Positions 8,750 to 17,124 of a stretch of 52,498 bases of DNA are shown piece after piece (position 1 is the first letter of the stretch; every line of letters starts with the position of its first letter). The notes below the pieces were generated by a model. That model did no database searches, was not told the origin of the DNA, and saw nothing but the letters and a program-made list of their open reading frames with translations. The position numbers and the translations under genes were made by a program. The DNA is taken from NCBI GenBank assembly GCA_018239675.1, contig JAFEGX010000001.1:1-52498 (forward strand), in the 5' to 3' direction. This DNA is from Verrucomicrobiota bacterium. GTDB taxonomy: Bacteria; Verrucomicrobiota; Verrucomicrobiia; Opitutales; Opitutaceae.

Positions 8750-9660
8750 AATCGGTCGCGGAATTTCGCCACGCCCTCTCGGGGCCGCTGGCCTCGCTTT
8801 CCACGCCGTTCGACCGGCAGGGCGCGATCGACTACGCTGGCCTCCATCGGTTCACCGACTTTGTCATCGCCGGCGGCAGCCGCGCCGTGGTGCTGACCTA
8901 CGGGGACAGCCTGTACTCCCTGTTGTCCGACGCGGAGGTGGCCGAGGTGACGGCCGACACCGCGCGTCATGCCGGCGGCCGGGCCCTGGTGGTGGCCGCC
9001 GATCGGGTGTGGTGGACGGGGCAGACGGTCCAGTTTGCGGAATTTTGCCGCGGATGCGGCGTCGATGTGCTCATGGTCCTGCCGCCGGACTGGTCCCTCG
9101 GCTGCACGGTCGAGTCGCTCGTTGACCATTACCGCCGCGTGGCCGAGCGCATCCCGGTGATGCTGGTGACGAACTTCCTCGCCAAATGGCCGCTGCCCCG
9201 CGCGCTCGAACTGCTCCGGCGGCTGCGCGACGAGGTGCCGGGCGTCGTGGCGGTGAAGGACGACATCGGCGGCGAACTCGGGCGCCAGCTCGGGCTGATC
9301 GGGCATGACCGGTGGGCAATCTTCGCGAGCGGCTCCAAGCAGGCAGTGCTGAACAATGTGCCCTTCGGGTGCGACGGCTACCTCTCGAGTTTCATCTACT
9401 TCAAACCCGAGATTGCCCACCGGTTCTGGCGCGCGGCGAGCGGGCGGGATGATGCTGCGGTCCGGCAGATTATCGCCGAGGTCGACGTGCCGTTCTGGGA
9501 ACTCATGAACTCCTTCCCCGGGAGTTTCGACGCGGCGGTCCACGGCATCATGGAGCTCAAGGGCTTCGCCGGCCGCTGGCGGCGCTCACCCTACTACAAT
9601 CTGACCGATGACGAGCTGGCCCGCCTGGCGGCGGGGCTGCGCGCCCACGGCTGGCTCTAG
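8746..9660 (+). CDS. DapA/NanA-fold (dihydrodipicolinate synthase) family protein, catalytic Tyr missing
   Basis: 304 residues with the DHDPS TIM-barrel layout. The Schiff-base Lys171 is in GVVAVKDDIG. The substrate loop usually GTTGE is TYGDS (51-55), and the usual LYN catalytic tyrosine segment reads LVTNF (140-144), so the proton-relay Tyr is absent. This argues against a housekeeping DapA and suggests a lyase, dehydratase or altered activity on a pyruvate-related keto acid. It overlaps the upstream HpcH aldolase gene by four bases (ATGA) and precedes a sialidase-like gene, so a role near N-acetylneuraminate-like or keto-deoxy-sugar cleavage is tempting but unproven. A second family member with the full Tyr/Lys pair is at 35288. 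Confidence 0.8.
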   Translation: MKSVAEFRHALSGPLASLSTPFDRQGAIDYAGLHRFTDFVIAGGSRAVVLTYGDSLYSLLSDAEVAEVTADTARHAGGRALVVAADRVWWTGQTVQFAEFCRGCGVDVLMVLPPDWSLGCTVESLVDHYRRVAERIPVMLVTNFLAKWPLPRALELLRRLRDEVPGVVAVKDDIGGELGRQLGLIGHDRWAIFASGSKQAVLNNVPFGCDGYLSSFIYFKPEIAHRFWRAASGRDDAAVRQIIAEVDVPFWELMNSFPGSFDAAVHGIMELKGFAGRWRRSPYYNLTDDELARLAAGLRAHGWL

Positions 9661-9696
9661 TTCCGCTTTCCCGCCCCAACCTGGTTTTCCCTGCCC

Positions 9697-11013
9697 ATGA
9701 ACTCCCATCCCGATCGACGCACCTTCCTCAAGATGTCTGCCCTGGCGGCCGCGGCGCCGTCGATTCTCACCCGCGCGGCGACGGGTGCGGCCTCCCTTCC
9801 GCCGATCCGGCGCGAGCTTTTTATGGAGGCCCGGCCCAACGAAAGCGTCCTGGCCACCACTTTCTATACCCGGCCCAAGGGCTTGGACCTGCTCTCGATC
9901 CACGAGCTCATGACCCGTTCGGACACGGTGGACTCGGCCCACTGCCGGTATTCGTCCGACAACGGCCGGACCTGGGCAATCGGCGGCGACTTGCCGACGT
10001 TTGAGAAGCGGCCGGGGGCCAAGCTCCGGCGCTCGCTGCGCGGGGCGATCGCCGATCCCTTCACCGGTCGCCTCGTGCGCTTCTACAACCAGGCGCTGCT
10101 GCCTTCCGACGATCCGCTGGAGGGATTCTGGGAGTGGGTGGTGTATTATTGCGTGTCCGAAGATGCCGGGCTCACCTGGTCGATCGACGAGGAAATCGTC
10201 GCGCCCGGCGCGGAGTTCAATTCGGGCCATCCGCTGCCCGGCGTGTTCGTCGGCCGCAATGCGGTCATGATCGGCGACCATGCGTGCAAGCAGATCATCC
10301 TCGCAGACGGCACCTTCATCCTCCCGGTCATCATCTCTCCGCTCGGCCCCGACGGACGCTACTACAATCCGGGCGGCGGCTACACCTACAGCGACGCCGC
10401 CGTGCTGCGCGGCCGCTGGGCCGCCGACGGCCGGCACCTGACCTGGGAGCTGTCCGAGCGGGTGCAGGCCGATCCGGCGCTGTCGACGCGCGGCATGGAC
10501 GAGCCGACCGTGGCGCCGCTCGCGGACGGTCGGCTGCTCATGGTCATGCGCGGCTCCAACGACAAGAAGCCCGCGCTGCCGGGCCGGCGCTGGATCGCGT
10601 ACTCCAGCGACCAGGGCCGGACGTGGACCAAGCCGCAGGTCTGGACGTACACCAGCGGCGAGCCGTTCTTCTCCCCGGCCGCGTCGTCGCAGCTCATCAG
10701 TCACTCGTCCGGGCGCCTGTTCTGGCTCGGCAACATCGTGCCGCAGAATCCCACCGGGAACCGCCCGCGGTATCCATTCGTGATCGGGGAGGTGGACAGG
10801 AAGACCGGCCTGCTGGACCGGGGCAGCGTGCGGACGGTCGATGACCGGGGGCCGGGCGACGGCGAGCTGCTGGCGCTCTCGACGCCCAGCGCGCGCGAGG
10901 ACCGCGAAACGGGCGAGATCGTGCTGAACATGACGCGCTGGGGCGCGCTCTCCGTGGGGCAGCAGTACAACTGGACCGCGAGCGCCTACCTGTACCACAT
11001 CCCGGTCGCCTGA
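9697..11013 (+). CDS. Tat-exported BNR/Asp-box sialidase-family protein
   Basis: 438 residues. The N-terminus DRRTFLKMSALAAAA (6-20) is a twin-arginine signal, so the folded protein is exported, probably to the periplasm. Three Asp-box repeats (SxDxGxTW) are visible: SSDNGRTW (86-93), SEDAGLTW (154-161) and SSDQGRTW (303-310), as expected for a six-bladed propeller of the sialidase superfamily. I do not see an obvious FRIP motif, so a true sialidase is possible but not certain; other BNR glycosidases or lyases fit too. It sits between a DapA/NanA-fold gene and a YhcH/NanQ-type gene, a context that recalls sialic-acid use. It starts 36 bases after the preceding stop. Confidence 0.8.
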   Translation: MNSHPDRRTFLKMSALAAAAPSILTRAATGAASLPPIRRELFMEARPNESVLATTFYTRPKGLDLLSIHELMTRSDTVDSAHCRYSSDNGRTWAIGGDLPTFEKRPGAKLRRSLRGAIADPFTGRLVRFYNQALLPSDDPLEGFWEWVVYYCVSEDAGLTWSIDEEIVAPGAEFNSGHPLPGVFVGRNAVMIGDHACKQIILADGTFILPVIISPLGPDGRYYNPGGGYTYSDAAVLRGRWAADGRHLTWELSERVQADPALSTRGMDEPTVAPLADGRLLMVMRGSNDKKPALPGRRWIAYSSDQGRTWTKPQVWTYTSGEPFFSPAASSQLISHSSGRLFWLGNIVPQNPTGNRPRYPFVIGEVDRKTGLLDRGSVRTVDDRGPGDGELLALSTPSAREDRETGEIVLNMTRWGALSVGQQYNWTASAYLYHIPVA

Positions 11014-11027
11014 CGAGAGGGCGGACG

Positions 11028-11065
11028 TTGCCGGCGCGTGCCGGGGCGGCCCGGCTCACCGGCAA
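11028..11065 (+). other. Nested stem-loop between sialidase-like and Rieske genes
   Basis: Outer stem TTGCCGG (11028-11034) / CCGGCAA (11059-11065) encloses an inner stem GCCGGG (11040-11045) / CCCGGC (11050-11055). There is no T-run after it. Inside a co-directional 67-base gap this is more likely an RNA processing or stability element than a terminator. Confidence 0.4.
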
Positions 11066-11080
11066 TCCTCCAAGGCACGC

Positions 11081-12313
11081 ATGAATTCCACCCTGCTCGA
11101 CCAAGCGCAGTGCGAGGCGCTCGCTGCGACGTACCGGCCCGGTCGGAGCCTGGTGCGTGAATTCTACGTTTCCCCGGCCGTCTATGCCCGCGACGTCGAG
11201 CAGGTGTATCTGCGGGAATGGCTCTTCGCGGGCCATATGGGCCGCATCCCGCAGCCGGGCGACTATTTTCTCTACGGGATCGACCGCGAGTCGGTCATCG
11301 TCATCCGCGCACGGGACGGGGCGATCCACGCGCTCGTCAATGTCTGCCCGCACCGCGGCTCGCGGCTCTGTCACGAGCCCGCCGGGCACGCCGCGAAACT
11401 CGTCTGCCCGTATCATGCGTGGGCGTTCGAGCCCGACGGACGGCTGCTGGCGGCCCGTGGCCTGCCGGAGGGCGAGGACCGCGCCGCGCTGGGTCTGCGG
11501 CGCATCGCCGTCCGGATCGAGGAAGGGCTCATCTTCGTCTGCTTCGCGGCGGAGCCGCCGGACTTTGGCCCGGTGGCCGAAGATCTGGCGCGCTTCTTCC
11601 GGCCGCACCAGCTGGCCCGCGCCCAGATCGCCCGCCGCGACACGCTGGCCGTGGGGGCCAACTGGAAGCTGACGGCGGAGAATTTCTTCGAGTGCTACCA
11701 CTGCCCGCCATCCCATCCCGAACTGGCGCAGGTGATGTCTTATGTCCGGGCCTACGACTCGCCGCGGCTGGCTGAGGAGCGCCGGCGCTACACCGAGGAG
11801 TGGGAGCGGCGGGCCAAGGCGCTCGGCCATGTGACCGGCCTGACCCGGCGCCGCGACGGCGCGTTTGTGACGACGTGCCGGATCCCGATCCGGGAGGGCT
11901 TCCTCACCCAGAGCCGCGACGGCCGGCCCGTGGCGCCCCTGATGGGCGAGTTCAAGGCATACGACGGCGGCGTGACGGCCATGCAGTTCTTCCCCTTCTG
12001 CTGGTTCGTCGCGGACAACGATTATGCGATGCTGGTGCGGTTCACGCCGACCGGCGTGCGGCAGACCGAGATCGAGGTGACCTGGCTGGTCGCCGCGGGC
12101 TCCGTCGAGGGCCGCGACTTCCGGATGGACGAGGTCACCTGGCTCTGGGGCAACACGCTGCGCGAGGACCAGCGCCTCGTGGAGGAGGCGCAGGCCGGGG
12201 TGGACAGCCGGTTCTACGCGCCCGGCCCGCACTGCCGCGACGAGGAGCTCGACGACTTTCTGCAGTGGTACCTCGCGCGCTTTGCCGCGCCCCCGCACCG
12301 GACTCTCCCATGA
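11081..12313 (+). CDS. Rieske non-heme iron oxygenase, alpha-subunit type
   Basis: 410 residues. The Rieske [2Fe-2S] site is complete: CPH at 89-91 and CPYH at 109-112 (CxH...CxxH). The mononuclear iron site shows ENFFECYHCPPSHPEL with His207 and His212; the third (acidic) ligand lies in the C-terminal domain near EDQRLVEEA. Such enzymes hydroxylate or oxidatively demethylate substrates with O2. No ferredoxin or reductase partner is encoded in the window, so electrons must come from elsewhere. Its place inside a sugar operon, overlapping the YhcH-like gene by ATGA, is unusual: a methylated, N-acyl or betaine-like group on the sugar may be removed or hydroxylated. Homology to aromatic dioxygenases does not prove an aromatic substrate. 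Confidence 0.9.
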   Translation: MNSTLLDQAQCEALAATYRPGRSLVREFYVSPAVYARDVEQVYLREWLFAGHMGRIPQPGDYFLYGIDRESVIVIRARDGAIHALVNVCPHRGSRLCHEPAGHAAKLVCPYHAWAFEPDGRLLAARGLPEGEDRAALGLRRIAVRIEEGLIFVCFAAEPPDFGPVAEDLARFFRPHQLARAQIARRDTLAVGANWKLTAENFFECYHCPPSHPELAQVMSYVRAYDSPRLAEERRRYTEEWERRAKALGHVTGLTRRRDGAFVTTCRIPIREGFLTQSRDGRPVAPLMGEFKAYDGGVTAMQFFPFCWFVADNDYAMLVRFTPTGVRQTEIEVTWLVAAGSVEGRDFRMDEVTWLWGNTLREDQRLVEEAQAGVDSRFYAPGPHCRDEELDDFLQWYLARFAAPPHRTLP

Positions 12314-12762
12314 TCACCGACACGCTCACCCTCAGCGAAATCTACACGCCGCTCCATCCGCGCCTCGCCGCGGGCTTCGAGTATCTCCGGCGCCTGCCGG
12401 CCAACGTGGCCGACGGCCGCTATGAGATCGACGGCCCGGACCTCTTCGCGCTGGTCCAGAGCTACACCACCACGCCCGCGGCCGAGCGGAAGCTCGAGCA
12501 TCACCGCAAGTTTGCCGACGTCCAGTACCTCTTCGCCGGCGCCGAGATCATCGAGTACGCCCCGCTGGGCGCGCTCGAGGTGGACCGGCCCTACGACGAG
12601 GCGAATGACTACGGCCTGGTGCGCGACGCCGTGCCGAACGCCTCCCTCGTGCTCCGACCCGGGCAGTGGGCGATCTTCCTGCCGCAGGACGCGCACAAGC
12701 CCGGCTGCGCGCTGGGCGCGCCGGCCGCGGTGCGCAAGGTCGTGCTCAAGGTGCGCCTCTGA
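12310..12762 (+). CDS. YhcH/YjgK/YiaL (NanQ/EbgC-like) family protein
   Basis: 150 residues, the usual size for this cupin-fold family. Typical segments are EHHRKFADVQYLFAGAEII (about 60-78), the mid-chain PYDEANDYG, and QWAIFLPQDAHKPGCA near the C-terminus with the conserved metal-binding His. E. coli YhcH (NanQ) speeds sialic-acid anomerisation and EbgC modifies a beta-galactosidase, so an anomerase/mutarotase role on the operon's sugar is the best guess. The ATG overlaps the Rieske stop (ATGA), showing translational coupling. The gene ends 12 bases before the converging ABC permease gene, with no terminator visible in the gap. Confidence 0.85.
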   Translation: MITDTLTLSEIYTPLHPRLAAGFEYLRRLPANVADGRYEIDGPDLFALVQSYTTTPAAERKLEHHRKFADVQYLFAGAEIIEYAPLGALEVDRPYDEANDYGLVRDAVPNASLVLRPGQWAIFLPQDAHKPGCALGAPAAVRKVVLKVRL

Positions 12763-12774
12763 ACCGGCGGTGCT

Positions 12775-13623
12775 TCAGCCCTTCACGCCGCCCATCTGGA
12801 TGCCGGCGACCAGCTGGCGCTGCATGACGATGAACAGCGCGATCAGCGGCACGATGTTCATCACGGTCGCGGCCATGATCAGCTCGGTCTGCTGCCCGTA
12901 GTCCGACTGGAACGAGAGCAGGCCGATCGGGATGGTGCGGAGGTAGTCGTCCTTCACCATGATCAGCGGCCAGGCGAAGGACTGGAAGTTGCCGAGGAAG
13001 GTCAGGATCGCGAGCGCCACGACCCCCGGGCGGGCGAGCGGCAGGATGACATCGAGGAAGAGCTGCAGCGCCGAGGCGCCGTCGATCTCGGCGGCCTCGT
13101 CGTAGGACCGTGGAAGCGTGATCATGAACTGCCGCAGCAGGAACGTGCCGAAGGCGGAAAAGGCCATCGGCACGATGAGGCCGCGGTAGGTGTTCACCAG
13201 GCCCAGTTTTACCATGATCTGGTAGTTCGGGAGCATGAGCACGATGCTCGGGATCATCATCGTCCCGAGGTAGAACAGGAACACCGTGTCGCGCCCCCGC
13301 CAGGCAAGCCGCGAGAAGGCGAAGGCCGCCATCGCGCTGGTCATCACCTGCAGGCTCGTGACCCATGCCGCGACGAAGAACGAATTGAAGTACCAGCGGG
13401 GGAAACTGAGGTTCAGGAGGTGCCCGGTGTGCGGGTCCGGGGCCTGCCGGAGCACAATCGCGTAGTTCTGGGCGTGGACGTCGTCGGGGAGCAGCGCGAG
13501 CCGCTCGATCTCGGCGTTGGGCTTGAAGCTGGCCCCGAGCATCCAGAGGAAGGGTCCGATCATGGCCAGCGCCAGGAACAGCAGCAGGCCGTGCTTGAGG
13601 AAGATGCGCAGCTCGCGGTTCAT
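12775..13623 (-). CDS. ABC sugar transporter permease, MalG/UgpE type
   Basis: 282 residues from ATG 13623; the open frame further upstream overlaps the next permease gene and is arginine-rich, so it is not part of the protein. Six hydrophobic segments are expected; the first is about 11-30. The EAA loop that contacts the ATPase is DEAAEIDGASALQLF with EAA at 176-178. It is the last gene of the unit HpcH aldolase - solute-binding protein - permease - permease on the minus strand. With the 13629 permease it forms an inner-membrane importer of the CUT1 carbohydrate class. No ATPase gene is nearby, so a shared MsmK/MalK-type ATPase encoded elsewhere is needed. Confidence 0.9.
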   Translation of the reverse strand: MNRELRIFLKHGLLLFLALAMIGPFLWMLGASFKPNAEIERLALLPDDVHAQNYAIVLRQAPDPHTGHLLNLSFPRWYFNSFFVAAWVTSLQVMTSAMAAFAFSRLAWRGRDTVFLFYLGTMMIPSIVLMLPNYQIMVKLGLVNTYRGLIVPMAFSAFGTFLLRQFMITLPRSYDEAAEIDGASALQLFLDVILPLARPGVVALAILTFLGNFQSFAWPLIMVKDDYLRTIPIGLLSFQSDYGQQTELIMAATVMNIVPLIALFIVMQRQLVAGIQMGGVKG

Positions 13624-13628
13624 GGCGG

Positions 13629-14729
13629 TCAATCGTGGCCGTCGCGCGCCTGGCGCGACCACTGCAGGGCGGTGAGGGCGAACACGAGCAGGAATAGGAC
13701 CCACGCGACCGCGGAGCCGTAGCCGAGGTCAAGGCGCTCGAAGCCCTGCAGGTAGATGTAGTAGCTCAGCGTGGTGGTGGTGCCGGCGGGTCCGCCGTTG
13801 GTCATCATGCGCGCCTGCTCGAAACCGCCCTGGAGCCCGCCGATCAGCGAGATGATCACGATGAAGAACGTCGTCGGGGCGAGCTGCGGCCAGGTGATGT
13901 GCCGGAAGCGCTGCCAGCCACCCGCGCCGTCGATCTCCGCGGCCTCGTTGAGCTCGGGCGGGATGTTGCTGAGGCCGGCCAGGAACAGGATGAGATTGTT
14001 GCCGCCGATCGCGGCCCAGATACCCATTGCCATGATCGCCTCGCGGGCGCCCAGGCCGAAGCCGCCGTTGTTGAAGAATTCCGGCCACGGCAGGAAGCCC
14101 AGCAGCGATTTCGTGCTCGTCAGCCAGCCCGGGCCCGCCGCCTCGAAGCCGAGCCAGGCGGCGGCCCGGCCGAGGCCCTGGTTGATCAGGCCGGAGGTGG
14201 GATTGTAGAGCTGCGTCCAGAGCAGGATCGTCGCCGCCCCGGCCGTGAAGTTGGGCAGGTAGTACGCCGTCCGGTAGGTCACGCTGCCAAAGTGGAAGCC
14301 CAGCGTCGCCACGAGCCCGAGGAATCCGACGAGGTAGGCGAGGTTGGGCGAGCCGGTGAACCAGAGCGCGCCCGCGCCGGCCAGCGTGGCCAGGCCGCTG
14401 GCGAGCGTGGCCCGCCGGGCGGTCGGGGCGTGGCGGAACCGGGTCTGGCCGTGCAGCAGCACCGCCAGCCACAGCGCCCCGCCGATCGAGAACGGCAGCG
14501 CGAGCATCAGGTAGGCCGTGTTGTAGAGGTACAGGTAGAATTGCTGGTCGTGCAGGAGCCGCGCATAGTTCTGCAGGCCGATGAACTCGAGCGGCAGCGC
14601 CGGGCGCAGGCTCCAGTTGGTGAAGCTGCCGGCCAGGCTCAGCGCCACCGGCACGAGCGTGAACGTCAGGAAGCCGAGGAGATTCGGCGCCAGGAACAGC
14701 AGCACGACAAATCGCGGGTGGCGTCTCAT
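13629..14729 (-). CDS. ABC sugar transporter permease, MalF/UgpA type, with extra membrane segment pair
   Basis: 366 residues from ATG 14729, overlapping the solute-binding protein stop by ATGA. The much longer open frame in the same phase reaches upstream through that gene but is not real. The EAA loop reads NEAAEIDGAGGWQRF (EAA 262-264). UgpA/MalF-like CUT1 permeases are usually near 300 residues; here the region between the second and third core segments (about 95-152) is expanded from about 10 to about 55 residues and includes two hydrophobic stretches (about 107-123 and 129-146). This could add a helical hairpin. Five bases separate it from the second permease. Confidence 0.9.
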   Translation of the reverse strand: MRRHPRFVVLLFLAPNLLGFLTFTLVPVALSLAGSFTNWSLRPALPLEFIGLQNYARLLHDQQFYLYLYNTAYLMLALPFSIGGALWLAVLLHGQTRFRHAPTARRATLASGLATLAGAGALWFTGSPNLAYLVGFLGLVATLGFHFGSVTYRTAYYLPNFTAGAATILLWTQLYNPTSGLINQGLGRAAAWLGFEAAGPGWLTSTKSLLGFLPWPEFFNNGGFGLGAREAIMAMGIWAAIGGNNLILFLAGLSNIPPELNEAAEIDGAGGWQRFRHITWPQLAPTTFFIVIISLIGGLQGGFEQARMMTNGGPAGTTTTLSYYIYLQGFERLDLGYGSAVAWVLFLLVFALTALQWSRQARDGHD

Positions 14730-16171
14730 CGGGCAGTCGCCGGATTGGACCGGGCGCGGTACAGGGCCGCGAGCCGCGGATCGCGGCCGAGGTTCGCCTG
14801 CAGCAGGTCGTCGAGCTGCTGCTGCGCCTCGCGTACCAGCTGGTCGGGATCGAGCGCCGGGTCGGCCTCCAGCCGTGCGACCTGGTCGTTCAGCACGCGC
14901 TCGACGTCGAAATCGAGCAGAAACGGGCTCTTCCTTGTCTGGTAGCCCTGCGCCATCGTCCGCGTGACCCACCGGGTCAGCTCGTGCTCGGCGAGCTCCG
15001 GATGCGAGACCGGATAGTCGTAGCGCACCTTCGACGGATTGCCCGGCATGCCGTACAGCTCGACCATTCGGGCGTAGGTGTCGCTCGCGAGGAACTGGAG
15101 GAACTTGAGCGCCGCCTCGCGGTGCGGGCTCTGCGGGTTGATCACGACGGTCTGCGACAGGGCGACCCCGCAGGACGGCCGGCCGGGAAAGTGGGGCAGC
15201 GGCACGACGCCGATGCGCAGGACCTCCGGCCGCGGTTCGCGGGCCTGGCGCGCGGGGTCGGCCGCCCAGCGCTCCAGCTGGCGCTTCTGCTGCTCGACAA
15301 AGCCGCGCAGCGAGGCGATCGCGAACTTGCCCGACACCACGGTGGCGAAGCGCCCTTCGGCAAACTGGGTCAGGCTGGTGCCGCCCCAGCCGCCCTGTCC
15401 TGTCATCGTGCCCACTTCCACGCCGGTCGGCAGCACCTGGTAGCGGAAGACCGCGTCGCGGTGCAGCCGGAAGGCGGTGCGCAGCTCCGGCGTGTCGATC
15501 GTGGGATGCGTGCCGTCGGCCGAGAAGAACTCCGCGTGCTGCGAGTAAAACAGGGTCTTCCAGAGAAACGGCACCGGCATGCGTCCGGAATAATCCATCG
15601 CGTTCGTGCCCCAGACCCGCGGGCCGGCGGGGCCCGACTCGCTGACCCGCTGCAGCAGGCGGAAGAACTCGTCCCACGTCATGTCCTCGGACGGGTAGGG
15701 CACGCCGCGGCGGTCGAAGATGTTCTTGTTGTAAAGAATCATGAACGTGCCGGCGTTGGCCGGGTAGCCGTACTGCCGGCCCTCGTACGTGATCTCGTTG
15801 TGGATCGACGGCCACGCGTCGCGGTCGGCCTTGATGCCGAGCGCGTCGGCCCGGTCCGTCAGGTCCCAGGCCACGCCCGATTCCACATAGGCCTGGAGGT
15901 AGCTGCCGGTGAGGACATCGAAACAGTCGGGGCCCACGCCGCTGCTGTTCTGGACGATGATCTTTTCGAAGCGGTTGTTGCTGCTGTCGAGCTGGAGCAG
16001 CAGGTCGGGGTGCAGCGCGTTGAAGCGCTCGATCTGCGCCAGGCGGAACGGATTCGCGCTGCTGGCCCAGAGGATCCGCGTGCGATGCCGCGGCGGCGCG
16101 GGCGTGAGCGTGTAGGCGACGACGCTCATCGCCACCAGCACGCCAAACACGCCAAGCAGGACGCTGCGCAT
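14726..16171 (-). CDS. Extracellular solute-binding protein, family 1 (sugar ABC importer)
   Basis: 481 residues. The N-terminus has one hydrophobic segment (about 4-21) with no lipobox cysteine, so it is either cleaved by a non-lipoprotein signal peptidase or stays as a membrane anchor. Then comes the type I carbohydrate-binding fold: SSANPFRLAQIERFNALHPD, the IHNEITYEGRQYGYPAN hinge segment, and MILYNKNIFDRRGVPYPSEDMTWDEF, all characteristic of MalE/UgpB-like proteins. The C-terminal about 60 residues (ADPALDPDQLVREAQQQLDDL) look helical. It should capture the substrate in the periplasm for the two permeases encoded directly downstream. Its sugar cannot be named from sequence. Confidence 0.88.
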   Translation of the reverse strand: MRSVLLGVFGVLVAMSVVAYTLTPAPPRHRTRILWASSANPFRLAQIERFNALHPDLLLQLDSSNNRFEKIIVQNSSGVGPDCFDVLTGSYLQAYVESGVAWDLTDRADALGIKADRDAWPSIHNEITYEGRQYGYPANAGTFMILYNKNIFDRRGVPYPSEDMTWDEFFRLLQRVSESGPAGPRVWGTNAMDYSGRMPVPFLWKTLFYSQHAEFFSADGTHPTIDTPELRTAFRLHRDAVFRYQVLPTGVEVGTMTGQGGWGGTSLTQFAEGRFATVVSGKFAIASLRGFVEQQKRQLERWAADPARQAREPRPEVLRIGVVPLPHFPGRPSCGVALSQTVVINPQSPHREAALKFLQFLASDTYARMVELYGMPGNPSKVRYDYPVSHPELAEHELTRWVTRTMAQGYQTRKSPFLLDFDVERVLNDQVARLEADPALDPDQLVREAQQQLDDLLQANLGRDPRLAALYRARSNPATAR

Positions 16172-16206
16172 GGGCCGGCCGGAGAGGGACGGGTGGGCCG
16201 GGGAGC

Positions 16207-16226
16207 CGCCGGCTAGCGCCGGCGGG
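16207..16226. terminator. 8-bp GC-rich hairpin between HpcH and solute-binding genes
   Basis: CCGCCGGC (16207-16214) / GCCGGCGG (16219-16226) with loop TAGC is a perfect palindromic stem in the 114-base gap. It has no T-run on either strand, so it may be a weak terminator or an mRNA processing/stability element that sets different levels of aldolase and transporter mRNA. Confidence 0.4.
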
Positions 16227-16285
16227 TGCCGTCACGGCTCGGAGCGGGCGCGGGGCGGCGGCCGGCCATCGGGTGGGCCGCAGGG

Positions 16286-17104
16286 CTAGGCGCGCGCCGC
16301 GGCGGCGAAGGCGCCGGCCGGGGCGTCGACGAAGCTCTGCACGTTCTTGCGGACGTAATCGGAAAGCCCGACCACGTCGGCACCGATGTTGAACAGGCTG
16401 TGGCCCTCGGTCTCCAGGGCCTGCCGCGATGCCATCAGGCCCGAGGCCATGGCGTACTTGCCGTTTTGCCGGGCCACCCGGGCGATGCGCTGGCGGGCGG
16501 CCACGACCTCGGGATCGTTCACCTGCCCGGGCTTGCCGATGAGGTGGGAGTAGTCGCCCGGGCCAAAGCACAGCATGTCGAAGCCGGGCACCGCCGCGAT
16601 CTCCTCAAGGTTCTCGAGGGCCTCCGGCGACTCGATCTGCAGGATGACGAACTGCTCGCGCAGGCTGTGGGCGATGTAGTCCTTGAGCGGCACGGCACAG
16701 AACTTGGCATCCGCGTTGCCGCCGTCAATCGGCCTTCGGCCGACCGGCTTGAACCGGACCCACGCCACGATCTGGCGCGCCTCGTCGGCGTTGGCCACGT
16801 GCGGCACCAGGATGCCCGTCGCGTCGGCCTCAAAGGGCCGGATGTAGTCGCTGTAGCTGCCCTTCTCGACGCGCACGAACGTGTCGATGCCGTACAGCTT
16901 GGCGGCGCGGATCTGGTTTTCCATGTTGAGCCACTGGTTTGGGACGTGCTCGTTGCACAGCCAGATGGCATCGACTCCATTCACGCAGGCGATCTCAGCA
17001 ATGCGTGGATCGGACAGGTTCAGCTTGAAGCAAGTAGCCGAACGGCCAGCGCGCAGGGCGCTCAGGACGCGGCTTTGACGCAGAAGCGGGCTTGACGTGG
17101 ACAT
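16286..17104 (-). CDS. HpcH/HpaI-family class II aldolase (paralogue B)
   Basis: 272 residues from ATG 17104; the frame stays open upstream to 17173 but that stretch contains the operator. Catalytic and metal residues match paralogue A one position earlier: His53 in NEHVPNQW, Glu158 in LQIESPE, Asp184 in FGPGDYSHL. The GSYSDYIRPFEADATGILVPHV core is nearly the same in all three copies. Expected reaction: reversible retro-aldol cleavage of a 2-keto-3-deoxy acid giving pyruvate. It heads the minus-strand unit with an ABC importer, and its start is 28 bases from operator site c, the same spacing as the amidohydrolase at 2839. It is probably induced by the same regulator. Confidence 0.88.
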   Translation of the reverse strand: MSTSSPLLRQSRVLSALRAGRSATCFKLNLSDPRIAEIACVNGVDAIWLCNEHVPNQWLNMENQIRAAKLYGIDTFVRVEKGSYSDYIRPFEADATGILVPHVANADEARQIVAWVRFKPVGRRPIDGGNADAKFCAVPLKDYIAHSLREQFVILQIESPEALENLEEIAAVPGFDMLCFGPGDYSHLIGKPGQVNDPEVVAARQRIARVARQNGKYAMASGLMASRQALETEGHSLFNIGADVVGLSDYVRKNVQSFVDAPAGAFAAAARA

Positions 17105-17124
17105 GTGGGGTAAACACGGTGTGA

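Noticed and set aside
9697-11013. Firm call of a sialidase
   Set aside because: Asp boxes occur in several propeller families and I could not find the FRIP motif or place the arginine triad, so only the superfamily is claimed.
13629-16571. Single 980-residue open frame on the minus strand
   Set aside because: Only its C-terminal 366 residues are a protein (permease). The rest is an Arg/Pro-rich shadow over the solute-binding protein gene, which has a clear fold in another frame.
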